Shown here: positions 60,656 through 64,000 of the stretch, one piece after another
How positions within the stretch are numbered: position 1 is the first letter of the stretch
How the letters are laid out: the number at the start of each line of letters is the position of its first letter
From: Marisa cornuarietis
Taxonomy: Eukaryota > Mollusca > Gastropoda > Architaenioglossa > Ampullariidae
Reading direction: 5' to 3'
Assembly: GCA_004794655.1 (NCBI GenBank)
Contig: SMMW01000521.1
Span: 124,001-188,000, forward strand
DNA length: 64,000 nucleotides
Notes under the pieces: model-generated
The model's input: only the letters and a program-made list of their open reading frames with translations
What the model was told of the DNA's origin: nothing
Databases searched by the model: none
Made by a program: the position numbers and the translations under genes

Positions 60656-61104
60656 AAATAAATGCAAAAATATAAGAAAACGACAGGAGACGACAAACCT
60701 GCTTGAGGCCAAGCGGTTGAAGAAGGGGAACAAAGAACAAAGAAAGGAAAAAATAAATAAACGAAAGAAGAGTTAAGAGTGTTGGGAAGGAAAGCACAAG
60801 TAAACGCCGAGAACACACTAGGTGGCGCTTCGTGCGAACGGGCTGCCCGCACGTGCCGCGCGCAGACCCGATGACGTAGCAGGTCAGGGCGGTCGAGATG
60901 CGTGTCGAGTGGCAAGCGCCCTCATTAGGTCTTCTGACGTCAACGCCAATCAATAAGCCTGATAGGGTGCAAGTGGTCTGCGCGCGCACAAGCACGAGAG
61001 CCTACGCAAGCACGTCACGTCTGCAAGCCGTTGATCTGTAGGTTTATTTGGACATCGCCTATTACCTGTGAATGCCTAGATGATAACATTGTACTCTCTT
61101 TTCC

Positions 61105-61162
61105 GATGATGATGATGATGATGATGACGACGACGACGATGATGATGATGATGATGATGATG

Positions 61163-61197
<35 letters not shown>
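61105..61197. repeat. (GAT)n(GAC)n(GAT)n(CAT)n with perfect palindrome
   Basis: GAT units, five GAC units, GAT units, then CAT units. The junction at 61163/61164 is the centre of a perfect 52-base palindrome (61138-61189). Confidence 0.95.
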
Positions 61198-62101
61198 TTT
61201 GGTTGAGAAGGTCATAGGTTTGTGTATATTCTCCAGAACATTTTTATTTGTATGCGTTAGTATGTTTCTCTGTTCTTTTTCAGTGATAAATAAAAATAAA
61301 TACTACGCAGTTTAAATATCGACATACATCTTTTGAGAGTGTGGTAGTTTGAGAGTGCATCGCGCTTTTTTGTGTGGGGAAAGGGTGAGAGAAAGAGTCG
61401 CTGACATCCCCAAAAAGTCGTGCCCCCCTTTGCCAAACATGAGCTGTCAGCCTTTCAAGTTAGAAGGGAGGTTACGAATACACGTTTTCATCTTTTTTTC
61501 ACTCTGACTCTAGGCAGTTAGACTTTGAGATAAGTGATAGTTCAAAATTTGATTATAAAATCACAGCTGAAAAAAACTTGCTTAGTAGGGCATCCTGGCT
61601 CTCTCTATATATAGACAGGCATAAATTTCTAGCAGAATTTCTCAACCAGACTTCCCCACTCCCCTCAAAACACAGATTGTAACTCCTTGCTTTATCTATG
61701 CTCATACTTAAAGAGAGATAGAGAGAAAATTTGAAAGGTAAACAATAGAGAAGTAAAGGAAAATGAGAAATGTTTGGTTTTAGTGTGTTAAGTTTTAAAA
61801 TATACAATAAATTGTGTGAGTTTTTATTCCCTAGACAGCATCAATGTCTTGTACCGCCTGGAGGGTCTTATGTAAGGACCGCTGATCCCTTCTCTTTAAG
61901 AATTTGTGAACTGTCTCCCTTTAAACAAAAGAGGGGAAAAAACAAAATAAACTGACAGGAAAGGAGAGATATGAACAATTTCTTTATAAAAAAACTGGGC
62001 TAGCATCAGCAAACAAGGGGCTTTTTACATCCAGTCTTCACCCAAAAGTGGGAAATAATTTGGTCAACAAAAAAATAATACAATGGAATGAAGCATTCGG
62101 A

Positions 62102-62490
62102 ATTAAAACCGTACGAGAGAAAGAGGAACAGAAAGAAAGATAAAATGTCGGCGAAGGCAAGTGGTAAGATGCGACGAAAAACAGAGACAGAGACAAAGGG
62201 AGGGATAGAAACAGAAAGAAACAGATACACAAAGACAGGCAGACACCAGGACAGACAAAGAAAGAGACAAATGTTTACAGAAAGAGACATAAGGACAGGC
62301 AGAGACAGGAAGAGATAAACAGAAAGAGACAGAAAGAAAGTAATAAAAGTGACAAACAGAAAAAGACAGAGAGCGAGAGATAGAGAACTGTAAAGAAAGA
62401 GGAAAAAAACGACAAAAATAGAGAAAGTTTAGAATAGAAAAAAATAGAAGGAAGGAAATATAGAACAGAAAAGAAACAAGCAAACAAAAA
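62102..62490 (+). repeat. Long purine-rich GACA/GAAA tract
   Basis: About 390 bases of degenerate agacagaaagag-type units on the plus strand. Non-coding. Minus-strand frames rich in Ser, Leu and Phe are artefacts. Confidence 0.75.
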
Positions 62491-63143
62491 ATTAAAAGAG
62501 AAGGGTTTATACTGACGTTAATTACCGGTTACAATAACGAACACTCAGGATAGAGACCAGAGCCCTCTTTTCATTAAAAGTCATCGTAGATAAAGGAATT
62601 AAAAGAAGGATGTCTACATAATGTTTTTGATTTCATCGAACTGTTCTACTGAAAACCTTGTTTAAGCTGAAACTCAGGGTGCATATAAATTTTTATTCGC
62701 CCCTGCTAAGGCTTGAATTTAGTTTTGTGTTGTGTATTCATTTAACTTTCGTTTCACGCCCTCAACACACTTCCTACTATGTTCACCTTTCCACCTGAAG
62801 CTTCTACACTCTGTCTTTGTTACAGCTGTGCTTTGATCATAAACAGGAGCTGAATACTTGGTATGTTTCATATTGTTCTGTCGAAAATCCTTTATCCAGG
62901 AAGCTACTGCATCTTGACCTGGGCAGCCAAACAGGAAATAGTTTTGTTGTTGTTGAAAAAAAATATGAGTGTAATTTAGTAACGTCCGTCTGTGATGAGT
63001 AGCTAAAGAAAGACAAGAAGAAAAACAAGAACGAGAGAAGGAAGGACTTCTAAAAGAAAAGGGATGGATACAAACATGTGCAGACTTTGACAACAACGGA
63101 CATCTACAAGAAAACGCTTTCGATAGACAGGGAGACTGCCTCC

Positions 63144-63316
63144 TGCTACTAGCCACAGCACACACAGCAAAATTATTTAATTACTCATGCTACTAGCCAC
63201 AGCACACACAGCAAAATTATTTAATTACTCATGCTACTAGTCACAGCACATACAGCAAAATTATTTAATTACTCATGCTACTAGCCACAGCACATACAAC
63301 AAAATTATTTAATTAC
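63144..63316 (+). repeat. 44-bp tandem repeat, four copies
   Basis: Units starting tgctactagccacagcacac and ending tatttaattactca repeat about 3.9 times. They differ from each other at only a few positions. Confidence 0.95.
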
Positions 63317-63319
63317 CTT

Positions 63320-63494
63320 ATGACGCAGCAACTGAAAATAAATCATGACCAGCTAGTGCTGTAAACAAATGCCACATCCAGAGAGAAATGACAAAGTGAC
63401 CCTCCTCATCCCCCGTCCCACCCTGCATCATCCCTCCAGTCTGATTGTCTTGGTGACAAGCAGCGCTTTACCGTTTGCGTCACCGCGGACTGCC
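63320..63494 (-). mobile_element. SINE family A, diverged copy
   Basis: The minus-strand copy begins beside the 44-bp array. It has accagctagtgctgtaaaca, aatgccacatccagagagaa and a head end ttaccgtttgcgtcaccgcg then gactgcc. Confidence 0.7.
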
Positions 63495-64000
63495 TGAATT
63501 ACGAGAGGACATAACAAATGGCAAGTGACCCGAAGACTTAGTGCTTCGCTGGCAGCTTTGCCCTACACAAGGAAGTGTTCCTGTTCCCGGTCAGATGCAG
63601 TGTCCCGTGTGCTGTACCCTTTCGTGACTAGCAACAAGAACTGCTGGAGTAGATACACGGTAGTGGGGGAGGAAGGGGGTAGCAGGGAAGGGTAACCAAG
63701 ACACCAGCGGTCCTTATGACAGCAGGGTTTGTGTCAACACGTCTTCTTTTAACTGATTACGTCCTGTCTTTTTACAAGTGAACATTGCTTTGCGACGAAT
63801 TCCGGCCATGTTGCAAGTAATGGAGAACTTTACATGCCCTATTTAAGTAAGATATGGGTTCTAGCCACGTTTTGCCTTTTTTTTTTTTTTCGTATTCTGT
63901 GAAATGAAATCTGTCGGAACTACCACTGACTAACACTCTAATGGACCGCTGACTCAGATCATGGGATCCAAGAAATGTTAGCTACTGCTGGTTTCGTTTG

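Noticed and set aside
60441..60995. A 184-residue minus-strand frame, among the longest in the window
   Set aside because: It runs through a retroelement tail and GA-rich DNA. Its composition is low complexity and no motif is visible.

Overview
This is a 64 kb piece of animal nuclear DNA, most likely from a mollusc and probably a gastropod. The sequence shows one multi-exon gene with GT-AG introns, abundant microsatellites, decayed non-LTR retrotransposons and several copies of a tRNA-derived SINE. The mollusc call rests on the SINE, whose 3' part carries a 'GCTGGCTCGGCGTAAAACAC'-like block that I recall from gastropod DNA. It is an inference and could not be checked here.

The only gene I can support is on the minus strand between 411 and 10520. 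It is the 5' half of an ortholog of salt-inducible kinase 2 (SIK2), an LKB1-activated kinase of the AMPK-related family that phosphorylates CRTC coactivators and so restrains CREB. Six coding exons join in frame (10520-10371, 8288-8172, 5908-5845, 5630-5515, 1102-932, 534-411) to give 247 codons plus one base. They cover the N-terminus, ATP loop, catalytic loop, DFG motif, LKB1-type activation loop and most of the C-lobe. The rest of the kinase, the UBA domain and the regulatory tail lie beyond position 1. Upstream of the ATG is a CpG-rich segment (about 10530-10770) with a perfect palindromic CRE, an adjacent half CRE, and short upstream ORFs, one of which overlaps the SIK2 start.

From about 10.8 kb to 64 kb I find no convincing protein-coding gene. 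The DNA is intergenic, or possibly an untranslated upstream intron. It contains three recognisable LINE remnants: an L2/CR1-like 3' end at 13.7-14.6 kb, an L2/CR1-like reverse transcriptase at 33-34.1 kb, and an internally deleted RTE-like element at 50.8-51.6 kb. It also holds at least seven copies of one SINE family, a second SINE type at 59.3 kb, a MITE-like element at 50.3-50.6 kb, several minisatellites, many microsatellites and long purine tracts on the plus strand.

Two regulatory patterns deserve a second look. The exact CREB/ATF octamer TGACGTCA occurs 12 times in the window, where about one would be expected by chance, and one copy lies about 190 bp upstream of the SIK2 start. CpG-rich islets, some with NRF1-like GCGCATGCGC motifs, are scattered through the gene-poor part. 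No operon, phage, CRISPR or other clearly new molecular system was found.
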